Positions 21,136-64,000 of a DNA stretch of 64,000 bases are shown piece by piece. The stretch spans positions 8,547 through 72,546 of the forward strand of contig JAQGDQ010002371.1 in the NCBI GenBank assembly GCA_030141605.1, in the 5' to 3' direction. Below the pieces are notes generated by a model. The model saw only the letters and a program-made list of their open reading frames with translations, was not told where the DNA came from and searched no databases. The DNA comes from Tubiluchus corallicola. Its lineage: Eukaryota; Priapulida; Priapulimorpha; Priapulimorphida; Tubiluchidae. How positions within the stretch are numbered: position 1 is the stretch's first letter; each line of letters starts with the position of its first letter. The position numbers were made by a program, and so were the translations under genes.

Positions 21136-21313
21136 TGAAAAAATTTTCATGGCTAGTCTATTTATTATACTTTTATTTGTTCCTATAGGTGGTGCTGTTG
21201 GGTTGGCTTTTGGCATGATACTGTTGGGCATTTTGTTAACAGTGGTAGTTCTAGCTGCATATATGAAATACACGGGAAAGCGTTTTGATGGTATGAATAC
21301 GAGACTTATGTAA
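7584..21313 (+). CDS. PAN/Apple-like multi-module type I membrane protein (gene span, 13 exons, 5' incomplete)
   Basis: Exons: 7584-7716, 8303-8464, 9128-9379, 9759-9871, 10337-10391, 11418-11527, 12621-12735, 13765-13877, 14743-14899, 15661-15782, 16601-16742, 18143-18256, 21189-21313. All junctions are GT-AG and phases agree throughout, giving 570 codons. Order: a SEA/ferredoxin-like region, PAN-like unit 1, a cysteine-less unit, PAN-like units 3-5, a Thr/Pro stalk with an NET site, one transmembrane helix and a tail of about 15 residues. Each clear unit has six cysteines as C-x3-C, C-x2-F-x2-C, C, C-[DT]. PAN modules bind protein or carbohydrate ligands outside the cell; the ligand is unknown. 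The signal peptide and start lie upstream and were not found. The order of alternative exons is untested. Confidence 0.75.
8303..8464 (+). CDS. PAN gene exon b, SEA/ferredoxin-like segment
   Basis: Acceptor TATATTTCAG|GCG; donor GATG|GTTAAC (weak); phase 1 to 1. It encodes [11 protein letters not shown], a helix, followed by two strands ([11 protein letters not shown] and TYVTFTLL), the pattern of an extracellular SEA or ferredoxin-like fold. The fold is inferred from residue pattern only. Confidence 0.7.
9128..9379 (+). CDS. PAN gene exon c, PAN-like unit 1
   Basis: Acceptor GGGTTTTCAG|GTG; donor TACA|GTAAGT (strong); phase 1 to 1. This 84-codon exon holds a complete six-cysteine unit: [19 protein letters not shown] and VFCDYYY. 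Unlike the later units it is not split by an intron. Confidence 0.85.
9480..9552 (-). repeat. tRNA-derived SINE-like fragment
   Basis: The reverse strand reads TAGTGGTTAAAATGTTAGGC, then TTGTAATACAAAGG, then GGTTCAGACCC: an A-box-like segment, an anticodon-arm-like segment and a B box (at 9499-9509) in tRNA order. It is degenerate, so it is a retroposed tRNA-like head rather than a working tRNA gene. It lies in an intron of the PAN gene. Confidence 0.5.
9759..9871 (+). CDS. PAN gene exon d, first half of a cysteine-less unit
   Basis: Acceptor TTTTTTCTAG|GAAC; donor CACG|GTAAGA (good); phase 1 to 0. Its length (113 nt) and phases equal those of exon h, the first half of PAN unit 4, but it has no cysteine. 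It ends at an NGT sequon. Because exon c (phase 1 end) could also splice straight to exon f, exons d and e may be an optional cassette. Confidence 0.6.
10337..10391 (+). CDS. PAN gene exon e, short second half of the cysteine-less unit
   Basis: Acceptor TTATTTTACAG|ACG; donor GGAG|GTATTT; phase 0 to 1. It encodes 18 residues ([17 protein letters not shown]) and is much shorter than the other second-half exons (115-157 nt). Confidence 0.55.
10392..11417. other. Intron of PAN gene, no further feature
   Basis: AT-rich intron. An ORF on the opposite strand at 11200-11403 has no recognisable content. Confidence 0.6.
11418..11527 (+). CDS. PAN gene exon f, first half of PAN-like unit 3
   Basis: Acceptor GGTTTTCAG|AGC; donor AAAG|GTATTC; phase 1 to 0. 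It encodes [10 protein letters not shown] and then the C-x3-C pair GCESEC. Confidence 0.8.
12621..12735 (+). CDS. PAN gene exon g, second half of PAN-like unit 3
   Basis: Acceptor TTTTGATTACAG|TGC; donor GGAC|GTGAGT (strong); phase 0 to 1. It encodes CESFSYC, then ECRL, then SCTIFG, completing the six-cysteine unit. Confidence 0.8.
13620..13690 (-). repeat. Possible tRNA-derived SINE fragment
   Basis: The reverse strand has ATTCAAATCCCGCCACG, like the T-arm and 3' end of a tRNA, followed by ATGGGTTGGTTC. The latter 12-mer also follows the B box of the fragment near 25610-25672, hinting at one shared SINE family. Confidence 0.3.
13765..13877 (+). CDS. PAN gene exon h, first half of PAN-like unit 4
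   Basis: Acceptor TAATTTTTAG|GAAG; donor GAT|GTAAGT (strong); phase 1 to 0. It encodes [16 protein letters not shown] and the KCAQTC pair. Confidence 0.85.
14743..14899 (+). CDS. PAN gene exon i, second half of PAN-like unit 4
   Basis: Acceptor GATTATTTTCAG|AAA; donor ACTA|GTAAGA; phase 0 to 1. It encodes [13 protein letters not shown], an NLT sequon and PCDFY. Confidence 0.85.
15661..15782 (+). CDS. PAN gene exon j, first half of PAN-like unit 5
   Basis: Acceptor AATCTTTTAG|GAGG; donor GAG|GTTTGT; phase 1 to 0. It encodes [13 protein letters not shown] (with an NKS sequon) and the ECAKFC pair. Confidence 0.85.
16601..16742 (+). CDS. PAN gene exon k, second half of PAN-like unit 5
   Basis: Acceptor CTATGTTTAG|GAG; donor TCAC|GTATGG; phase 0 to 1. 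It encodes [15 protein letters not shown] and LCDHYS, completing the last six-cysteine unit. Confidence 0.85.
16743..18142. other. Intron of PAN gene, nothing recognised
   Basis: It contains a C-rich run near 17114 and an ORF at 17704-17964 without recognisable features or good splice sites. Confidence 0.6.
18143..18256 (+). CDS. PAN gene exon l, juxtamembrane stalk
   Basis: Acceptor GATGTTTTAG|GCG; donor ACAG|GTATTT; phase 1 to 1, 114 nt. It encodes [10 protein letters not shown], an HMVCEV segment with one apparently unpaired Cys, an NET sequon and the Thr/Pro run [13 protein letters not shown], typical of a stalk just outside the membrane. Confidence 0.75.
18700..19400 (-). other. GC-richer block, possible decayed retroelement
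   Basis: This part of the last PAN-gene intron is less AT-rich than its surroundings. It carries overlapping minus-strand frames (18801-19037, 18875-19111 and 19176-19361). The composition shift and frames suggest an inserted repeat, but I recognise no enzyme motif or terminal repeat. Confidence 0.25.
19965..20032. repeat. Compound (CA)n(TA)n(GA)n microsatellite
   Basis: CA repeats at about 19966-19988 run into TA repeats to about 20009 and then short GA repeats. Confidence 0.95.
21057..21138. repeat. (ACAT)n microsatellite
   Basis: About 18 ACAT units are followed by a short AT run, ending some 50 bp before the acceptor of the transmembrane exon. It could affect splicing of that exon. Confidence 0.95.
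21189..21313 (+). CDS. PAN gene last exon, transmembrane segment, tail and stop
   Basis: Acceptor TTGTTCCTATAG|GTGG; enters in phase 1. It encodes [20 protein letters not shown], continuing as LAAYM, then the basic KYTGKRF and a tail ending NTRLM before TAA at 21311-21313. A single hydrophobic helix followed by Lys/Arg fits a type I membrane protein with a very short cytoplasmic end. Confidence 0.85.
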
Positions 21314-21395
21314 ATGTTTGCTGTGATAAATTTTAGTACTTCGAGGTTTGTCAAATCACCGATTTGTGATCAGATTGATCTTTTAAATTGACTGC

Positions 21396-21401
21396 AATAA
21401 A
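21396..21401 (+). terminator. Polyadenylation signal of PAN gene
   Basis: AATAAA lies 83 bases after the stop codon. A second AATAAA is at 21473-21478. Confidence 0.6.
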
Positions 21402-21479
21402 AGCACGCAAGCTTTAAATTGCAGTCAGTAATACCGCATGAAACGTCTTTAAAATAGATGTAAAGACATTCAAATAAAT

Positions 21480-22729
21480 TTACCTGCAACTAAGTAAAAC
21501 TGTTTTAAACGTTGTGGTAGGATGTTTCATTCTAGTTACTAGTAGCATGTAGGCCTACTTGTAATAACCATTGATCTGAGATCTGTATAAGGTAATTTTG
21601 AAAAGTCATTTTCAATATGTCTCTGCATAAGTTAACGTTACACGTGTAATTATTTAAATCACAGTGGTGGGCATTTTCAGTTGTGCAACATTTTTAATTT
21701 AAACTGTTGATCATTTAAATTCAAAGTGCATTTGACTTTATAGTAATAACGTGCACTTTTGTTATTTGATTTGCTAATGTCATTTCGGTAAGAAAGCAGG
21801 TATAGATATAGCTTTGCACGAAGACCTGCATTTCGAATTGATAATTTAGTGAATGTAAATTCCATTGGTAATGTAATTCGTTGAATTAGGAACTGTAGGT
21901 TAATCAAGGAGATGCTTAGATTATGCTCCTTCGTATAAATTAATTTATTTTTAGCTATATTTTCAACTATAAACAAAAACATATCAACATAACGGTGTAG
22001 TACTGTTAGCATTTTTAAGCGAATATTCACCTGCAAATCTTTCTGTTGCCGGTGCTCATATTTTGCATGACAGTGAGCGCTTCCCCACCAGAAACTGGTG
22101 TTTACTATGTTAATGGTACCATCAATAGAAATCAGCATCGAACTAACAGAAAATTAAGTGCACAATTTTAACAATATATTTGCAAAGTTTCTTGCTTAAT
22201 ATAGACATTTGGCTTGTTTATTTATATGTATTTTTTGTTAACTATCGGATTTTATTTCGGACTGTCAATAAACAAAGCATTAACTTCAGCGAACCAACAT
22301 ATTTTTTTACTTTTTTCTGCTTATTTTGTAGTGTTTAAACAAGTTTAATATCCTGCGTTAATTAATTTTTAGTGCCAATCTATTTGAATTTCAAATATAT
22401 TTAGATGTCATTTCCCTATGCTATTCGGGACGTGGCAAATAGTTGCAATAAATTCAAGTGGCCACTAATGCTTAAATAAAAAGGCAGGCTAAATACATCC
22501 CACCGAAGCAATTTCAGAGTAATAACACAATTTTATGCCCTCGGTTACTGTACAAGATTAAATATTGTTTGGTCTAAACTGACAATAAATACCGCTTCAA
22601 ATTGAACACAAAGTGCGCATGCGTAGTGGAAGCAGACGCCCAAGGGACTCGCATTGCAGGTAAATGTAACATGCTTACTTAGCATTGCATCGCGTCAGCG
22701 ATGATGGTACATTAAAGAGCTTTACTGAT
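21480..22729. other. Intergenic stretch between PAN and Ly6 genes
   Basis: The longest frame (153 codons, minus, 22138-21677) has no domain, biased hydrophobicity or splice context that supports it. I see nothing else here. Confidence 0.5.
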
Positions 22730-22737
22730 TATATAAG
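22730..22737 (+). promoter_or_regulatory. Candidate TATA box of Ly6 gene
   Basis: TATATAAG lies 135 bases before the first ATG of the Ly6 signal-peptide exon, which fits a TATA box with a 5' UTR of about 100 bases if the first exon is unspliced at its 5' end. Confidence 0.4.
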
Positions 22738-22864
22738 GGCAAAACCTTTTTGATGAACATGTGGATGTGATATGACAGAATGGACTGATATGCGCTAAAT
22801 GATTTAAGAAAATATTCCCCAGTCTGCAAATATAATTGATAAGTTGCAGAAAAGAGAAGGCAAA

Positions 22865-58006
<35,142 letters not shown>

Positions 58007-61000
58007 GTATCTGTGTGTATTTTCCCTTAGTGAACTTTTGTGACAAGGTACGTTTTTTACAGCGCGGTGTAATATATAAATATTCTGTGTAAGAAAACAC
58101 TTTTCTACAAGTTGTGTTCGTCCAATGAACTATGAATGATCTTTTTGGATGAGTAATTGTAATATTCTTTAATACTTATTATTGTGCCATTGATTTAATG
58201 TTGTTTGATAAAAATAAGTATGACTATTATAGTACCCGCTATTTGTGGGAATTTGCATAGAAACTTAGGCTGTACTCCTTATCTAACTAGTTAATAAGCA
58301 AATTACACAAGACATATAGGTAATTTTCAATGTTGTTAATTAATCACAATGCACTTATTATTTAGCGATTCATTCTGACAACTTCACGAATACATGTGTT
58401 AGTAAATATTGCACAATGCTGTAAATAGCCAAGAATTTTTACGTGTTCATTTATATGTCACAATTTTATTGCCACATGTTGAAAGGCCATGTGCTGACTT
58501 CCTATTGTGATGCTTGTTACAATTACAATTTCGTCACGCACTTCAAGACTCACTTAGAGCACGTTTATACTGCGTAACACTACTACTCACTATGTTCATC
58601 CTGCCATCTGTGGTTAATTTTCTTCAACTAATTCTTGTTCGGAAAATTATTGTTTGCTTACAACGGATGTTCACTGTTTTGTGAGCGAATTTTAATGTAT
58701 ATAAATTTACACGAAATACACTGCTCTGCTTATGTATTTTTTTCAAAATTAAAAAATGTCTCGTTAGTTTGTAAGGCTGTTCAAACATTTCGAATTGAAG
58801 ATTTTAGTTTGTTGAGGGTGGAAAAGTACTAGAATTTCCTGCATAAGTCGTTCAAAAACTTGTTTGCTGATCATTGTGTATGTTTGTAAATACGAGTAAT
58901 TAAGGCTGGATTTTGGGAAAAATATGTTTTTTAATTTTATAATAATTTTTAACAACTGCAGAGTACTATTAAATATTATTAAACGGCTATTTTTATTAAG
59001 TGCAGTACTGCATATGGTAGCTTCAATCTACTTATATACTGCACGAGAATTGGAATCGGGTTATGGGGTCTGACACGGTTGTCCCGATGATTTGACTCAA
59101 CTCCCTCGGTGACTCAAGTTCCCCGGTTTGATAAAAATTTGGCACAAGCGTACAACGAATACTTACAAGCAAAGACAAATACTTACTCCATATTTTCGTC
59201 ATCGTCATCACCAAATCATCATCATTATCGTCGTCGTCATCATCGTCATCATCATCATCATCCAGCACTATACATTTATTTTTTGATTATAGGCCTACCA
59301 TATTAACTAACTAGGCAAGCGATGTAGGCATTTATAGGCATATAATTTGTGTACGAATTTTAAATTTTTGATTAATGAGTGAAAATGAACGGTTATTTTT
59401 ATAACTCTACAAATGATTTGTAAAAAAGGGAAAAACCGGTTGACACGGTTTACTAGACCCGGTTCCAACTCCGTGCCGTGTATTACATTCGTTATTTGGG
59501 AGCTCTTAAACTATTTTTAGCAAAATCCTCTTTTTGGTATCTCAGATATGCATCGATCAACTCGATTGCTTACCTTTTAAGTTTAGATAAGTTTGTAACT
59601 GCTTGCCGAATTTTGATGAAAATAACTCCACCGGTTCGTTTTTCCGGCGCAATCTATTCAGCAGTATTAGTTTGATCAAAATCTAGTGACAGATCGCAAT
59701 TTTTTTAGCATTTGATGTGGATTCGTCGTTCACTTGCCGGCCAAACATCAGCTTTCAATAAAACAATGTATTTGATTTGTTTGTATAATATACGACCAAA
59801 ACTGCTTACTACTGAGAATATTGGCATGATTAGATTCATATTGTGGTAAATGGAACTTTTTAAATACAGTTTTAAATAGTGAGCATCACTACTCGGTATA
59901 ATTAATATTAGTTTACTCTTTTTCTTTTAATAATCGAATACACTAATTATATAGAGAGATAAACACGTGTATTACGCCTTATTGCACCAAATGTTTTTCG
60001 TAATATTTTACATGCCTTTTCAGCAATTACAAGTTTAACTTTGTAATGCATAATAATTTCAAAAAGGCAAACACTAAATCATTCTATCGGACAGTCGGGC
60101 TGGTGGTCGCTTAGGGTGCTAAAATTGTTTTTACTAACGTTTTTATCCATAAGTATTCAGGCAGTACGGTATGGGCTTTGCGCTAAGTTTAACTAGGAGA
60201 TGTGTGTGTTCTTATATTGCAGCGACTATTCGTGGTTAAAATTATCTATATTTGTTGTATTTCTGGCTCTCGTATATATATATTGTTATATATGTTGTCT
60301 GCGGTGATATTCGTATGATGTGAATAAAAATCGATGTTTTAATCTATAGATCTGATGTAGTGTAATCAAAAGAATTATAATTGTTGGTACTTACATGCGT
60401 AGATTAACAGGTAACATGTTGTTACAATCATTATTAATATTATGGTTTGTCCAACTGCATAGGAAAGGATATATCACATAACAATTAACCTTTTTGTTTT
60501 TTGGATCTAGTGAATAGGTAAGACTGTTTTAATCTGTATTCTGTCTTAATAGTAATAAGTGACCATCACATCTATAAAGAGCAAACTTTAAATATAATGG
60601 TTTATTATATATGTGCTACAGCTGATGTACACATTTTGATAGTTCGCCATAATTGCAGTAATAGTGTTCCATGGCTGCAAAATTTGTAATCTAAAGTAAA
60701 TTTATAAAAAAATATTGTCAAGTTGTGAGCGTTGACGAAGTTAAAGGCAAAATTTAAATGAAACAGTAGCATAAAATTTGTTTTGAACTGATTTCCAGGG
60801 TTCGCAAGTGTGTCTGCTCTGAGCTAGATGGCCTTGATTTGTAGGACAGAATCAATAAAGCGTTTATACGGAAGTCGCTGTTACTCAGAGTCAGAGAAGC
60901 TGCAGAAAAGGAGAGCATCCATACGGGGGAATGTGGCAGTCTTGTCTTGTCAAAGAAGTTAACTGTCTACACTTGAAGGATTTTTGAACTACTTTGTGAA

Positions 61001-61430
61001 AGCCCAGATGAACTGTTTATGAGTGTTACATACGCTGACTTTTCACTTCTGTTAGTATTTTCAAAAATACTGAAAGTCGACCAAACTTGCAAGCAGCGTG
61101 TGACATGGCATTGTGTGGAGGGATGCATCATTCGTATAGGCAGTTCTTTTTTTTATGTACCGCTTTATTCTTTGTCTCAACAAGTAAGTAAAATCACTAG
61201 CTTTTGTCGATTTTTCTACAGCGAATCTTTATTATTTCGTTTTCGGTGTATATGACAGTTTTACTCATTGTCTATAGGTAATACGGTATAATAAAGAATT
61301 GGAATTTAGTAACTTTATGGTATGCAACGAGAAGATAGAAATCACGGAAATGTATAGAAGCAAAGCAATCTCTATATCATTCAAATAACTAATTTAATTG
61401 TCAAATATTTTTTGTACAACGTCTTGAAAT
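58007..61430. other. Downstream of Ly6 gene: 3' UTR and intergenic DNA
   Basis: No AATAAA is seen close to the stop. ATTAAA occurs at 58748-58753 and AATAAA at 59757-59762, so the 3' UTR end is unresolved. An (ATC)n tract lies at 59200-59264. No other gene is supported. Confidence 0.4.
59200..59264. repeat. Imperfect (ATC)n microsatellite
   Basis: CATCAT/CGTCGT units. The reverse strand gives a spurious poly-Asp frame. Confidence 0.95.
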
Positions 61431-61439
61431 TCAACAAGG

Positions 61440-62050
61440 TTTATCAGTATTAATGATATTTCGGGAAACCACTGCTCCCTTCACCAGGTTACATAAAATG
61501 TGTTTGTGTGACACCATTGTCTTTGTCTTTATTAACAATAGCATTCCTTTTTTAATCATGGCTCACTTACTGATATCGTCTAGACATGTCCTTTGCTGCC
61601 TTCTTCTAGTACTTCTCCCTGCGATTTCTTTCATCTGTCTCTGTATCAGTTCGCTATACCTTAAAGCATGTCCACAATATTAAGCTTTCTTCTTGACGAT
61701 GATATCCCAGCAGGTTTTTTCTCCTTTAACGTTCCTGTCACTTTTTCATTTCGTGACTTTTCTTCTCTAACTGACGTTCAGCATGCTTCAGTAACAGCAC
61801 ATTTCTAAGACTTCCAGTCGCTTACTTGTGCCTGCTTACTTCAGTGTCCATCCGTCCATGTAGCAAAACTGACCAACATAACATGCGTCATTTTCCTGTC
61901 GTTACACTAATCTTTTGATTTCATATAAACTTTCTTAACTTCGCAAACTAAGTCTGCACTTTTGCATTTTATTTCCTTCTCATAACTGCCGTTTTTTGTT
62001 ACTTTCCCAACTCCTCAAATAGCAAGAATGCTCTGCCTGTCCATTATCTC
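61440..62050 (-). pseudogene. Decayed LINE reverse transcriptase, C-terminal part
   Basis: Reading the minus strand across broken frames gives, in order: CKSADLVCEVKKVYMKSK, VMLVSFATWTDGH (compare the VWSVLLYGCESWTL block), RLEVLEMCCY, NEKVTGTL, RRKLNIVDML (compare RRRKLRYFGHALR) and an SQGEVLEEGSKGHV..I end (compare GRRGRGRQRRTWLDDI). This is the characteristic C-terminal region of many animal endonuclease-RT LINEs of RTE/L2-like type. Stops are frequent, and the RT core upstream is not recognisable. Confidence 0.55.
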
Positions 62051-62099
62051 CGCCATCGATATTTAACTTCATTGTTTTCTACTTTCCCTCCTGATGGAT

Positions 62100-62560
62100 G
62101 TGCAATCTCGTGGACAATGGATGGATATTAAAAAAACAGTAAGTATGCACCAAAGTGGTTTGGGGGACCACAAGTGGCCGTTTCCTTGGATGAAATCTTC
62201 TTGAATGAGGAAAGTGACGATGATGGTGGTGATGACGATGTTTTGGTGACGATGTGATTATTAGTGAAGATGCAATTGGTGACGAGGAAAATTAAAATTA
62301 TGACCATACTAATGGTTTTTGTTACTAAAGATTTTGCGATTGAGTTTAAAATTTATATTTATATTTAAAATTACAGTTATATTTTCTATAGTTACAATAT
62401 TGTTCCAATTAGTGTTTAATATTCAGTTAATTCTCTTATTAATGGAATATTAAATTTATTTCAGTAACTTGTTTGACGTAAATACGGTATTACGCAACTT
62501 TTGATCTCTTATAATCGTTGTCCAGTACAGGTCGTCTGATTTTTAATTTGTCCCGCCAAC
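62100..62560. other. AT-rich stretch, nothing recognised
   Basis: It contains a short GATGATGG-rich run (62218-62260) and no supported frame. Confidence 0.4.
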
Positions 62561-62619
62561 CTCATTAGGATTGGACATTTTTCAAACAGTACAATGTCCC
62601 CTACACTTTGGCAGAAAAA

Positions 62620-62795
62620 TTAACCATGTACTTTATGGTGTAATTTTCGGCCCTCTGACCGCTAACCATAATGGTGAGATTCCATATTGCCCGAGCAGTT
62701 CTCGTCAGATTTGGTGTTTTTTAATTCACGATAGTACCACCTACAATTGTAGACATCTAGCCATGTACCCTATGATGCAATTTTTGGCCCCTTTT
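62620..62795 (+). repeat. Imperfect direct repeat, spacing about 137 bp
   Basis: CCATGTACTTTATGGTGTAA at 62625 and CCATGTACCCTATGATGCAA at 62761 start similar 30 bp segments, both continuing into TTTTyGGCCC. It lies just left of foldback family 3 and may belong to it. Confidence 0.45.
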
Positions 62796-62941
62796 GAGGA
62801 TACCTATTGTTTCCACCCCGAACGCCCCAAAACTCCTTGTAAGACGGGCAGTTTTATGAAAGCGTAGACTAGTACTCAGATGCCCAAACCTTTTGTTCCT
62901 TATCATGTCCTTATTTCGTCTAGGACTTTTTCTTCTGGAAC

Positions 62942-63190
62942 TATTTGGACACATGGGTCATTTGGACGCAAGGTACTTTGGACACATAGATCATTTAGAT
63001 ACAAGGCAGTTTGGACATATAGGTCATTTGGACACATAGGACATCTGGTCTGAAGGCACTTTGGACACATATGACATTTGGACACTAGGTGTTTTTCACG
63101 CAGTATTCAGAAGCGTAGATAATTTTTGTCCAAATTATCTATGTGTCGAAGTAGCCCGTGTCGAAATGACCCATGTGTCCAAATTGCAGC
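62942..63190. mobile_element. Foldback-like array family 3 (TTTGGACACAT motif)
   Basis: About nine diverged 16-18 bp units of TTTGGACACATAGGTCA type run from 62946 to 63095. Three inverted units (TGACCCATGTGTCCAAAT type) lie at 63128-63188 after a short spacer. It has the same design as families 1 and 2 but a different motif. Confidence 0.65.
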
Positions 63191-63255
63191 AGAAGCAGCA
63201 TCAGCAGCAGCAGAAGCAACAACAGCAGCAGCACCACCAGCAGCAGCAGCAGCAG
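63186..63255. repeat. Imperfect (CAG)n microsatellite
   Basis: CAG/CAA/CAC triplets directly abut the inverted units of foldback family 3 and give a spurious Gln-rich frame. Confidence 0.95.
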
Positions 63256-63399
63256 TTAAATTTTGAGGCGGATATGGTCTGTTTTACTTCTATTTGTGCC
63301 AAAAAAGAGTTAGACGTACATTTCTAAGTTTGTTTGCATTGACGGAGTCTGCGCTTTACTGAGCAACGCTCTAGTTCAATGACGTTTTGCCAGATTTAA

Positions 63400-63408
63400 T
63401 ATAAAAAG
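63400..63408 (+). promoter_or_regulatory. Candidate TATA box
   Basis: TATAAAAAG lies 132 bases before the double ATG at 63532, nearly the same distance as the TATA box and double ATG of the Ly6 gene (135 bases). Confidence 0.35.
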
Positions 63409-63531
63409 ATCTGTAATTTAACTTTGGTGATACTGCGCTCAAAAAAGCTATAAAGCATACAAGTGTTAGTGATCATTTGTTACTGCAAGTTAAGACACCT
63501 AAAGACATTTTTTATAATTATAAAATTATTA

Positions 63532-63595
63532 ATGATGCTGAAATTAAAAGCTTGGGAACTTGTTCTGTTGCTAGTCGTGTACTCTGTTGCAAAAG
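63532..63595 (+). CDS. Candidate signal-peptide first exon of a new secreted-protein gene
   Basis: A double ATG opens MMLKLKAWELVLLLVVYSVA, a good signal peptide. A possible donor AAAG|GTTTTG leaves phase 1, as in Ly6 exon 1. The open frame runs on only 17 codons beyond the donor. The rest of the gene would lie beyond the window. The donor is weak, so the call stays tentative. A tandem Ly6 relative is one possibility. Confidence 0.3.
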
Positions 63596-64000
63596 GTTTT
63601 GTCCCCCTTACATCTGCTGCCCCTATAACTGAAACGTCACTTTAGACTGACTTGCAATTTGTAAATTTGTAAATCGAAGTAGCTCCATTCAAATGACGGT
63701 TTTTTACAATTATAAAATATTCTTAACAGTTAATATGTGAATGAAATTTCAAGCCCTTTCAGTTTCATTTACAAAGTAAGACGTGTTAATTAGACACAGT
63801 TCGTATAAATGAAAACACGTTAAACGCAGACATGTGGTAGTGGTATTTCGGATTTATCGTCACACTATAATGGCATACTGGTCTACTGGAATCTAATTCT
63901 CACAAATGCAATTTAAACCCTTTGAGATTTGCTGGCGGCTGACTCTGCAGATGCTGAGTTACATTGAGTAAATAATTGTAGACTATTATTTCGTGAACCA

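Noticed and set aside
21677-22138. 153-codon minus-strand ORF between the two main genes
   Set aside because: No domain or signal; length alone is not evidence in AT-poor-stop stretches.
62942-63190. CRISPR-like array
   Set aside because: Units are diverged, contiguous and partly inverted, with no spacers; the genome is eukaryotic.
63061-63327. Gln-rich ORF
   Set aside because: Product of the CAG microsatellite joined to foldback array sequence.

Overview
The window is animal nuclear DNA: AT-rich, intron-bearing, full of microsatellites, non-LTR retrotransposons, SINE-like pieces and inverted-repeat elements. The very long introns, a secreted Ly6-type protein, a membrane protein built of repeated PAN-like modules, and a SINE whose core recalls the metazoan Nin-DC type suggest a marine invertebrate, but I cannot place the phylum from sequence alone. 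No bacterial genes, CRISPR arrays or rRNA genes are visible.

Layout. About 6-4900 (minus) is a nearly intact APE-type LINE with a gag-like ORF1 and an endonuclease-reverse transcriptase ORF2. ORF1 and ORF2 overlap as TAATG, and ORF2 is broken by a single in-frame TGA. A mariner/Tc1 transposase remnant and a SINE lie at 6.0-7.1 kb. From 7584 to 21313 (plus) I assemble 13 phase-consistent exons (570 codons; 5' end not found) of a single-pass membrane protein with four clear six-cysteine PAN/Apple-like units, a possible fifth unit without cysteines, a Thr/Pro stalk, a transmembrane segment and a short tail. From 22865 to 58006 (plus) lies a three-exon gene for a 147-residue Ly6/uPAR-type, probably GPI-anchored protein, whose first intron is about 31.5 kb.

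That intron is a repeat landing zone. It holds three copies of one foldback family whose inverted ends are arrays of a 14-16 bp motif (28.0, 33.5 and 53.2 kb), a second such family with another motif (29.3 and 36.0-37.6 kb), a 2.6 kb inverted repeat with about 0.9 kb arms (46.5-49.2 kb), a decayed LINE (32.3-33.3 kb), a MITE-like element (30.66 kb), tandem duplications, a pre-miRNA-like hairpin (38.93 kb) and an orphan minus-strand coding fragment (45.8-46.1 kb). Downstream of the Ly6 gene are another decayed LINE of a different lineage (61.4-62.05 kb, minus), a third short-motif foldback array (62.9-63.2 kb), and a TATA box plus signal-peptide exon that may start another secreted-protein gene at 63532.

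The two main genes encode cell-surface proteins and share a strand, but nothing shows a functional link. The most distinctive signal is the recurrence of one architecture, inverted arms made of tandem repeats, in four families with unrelated motifs.
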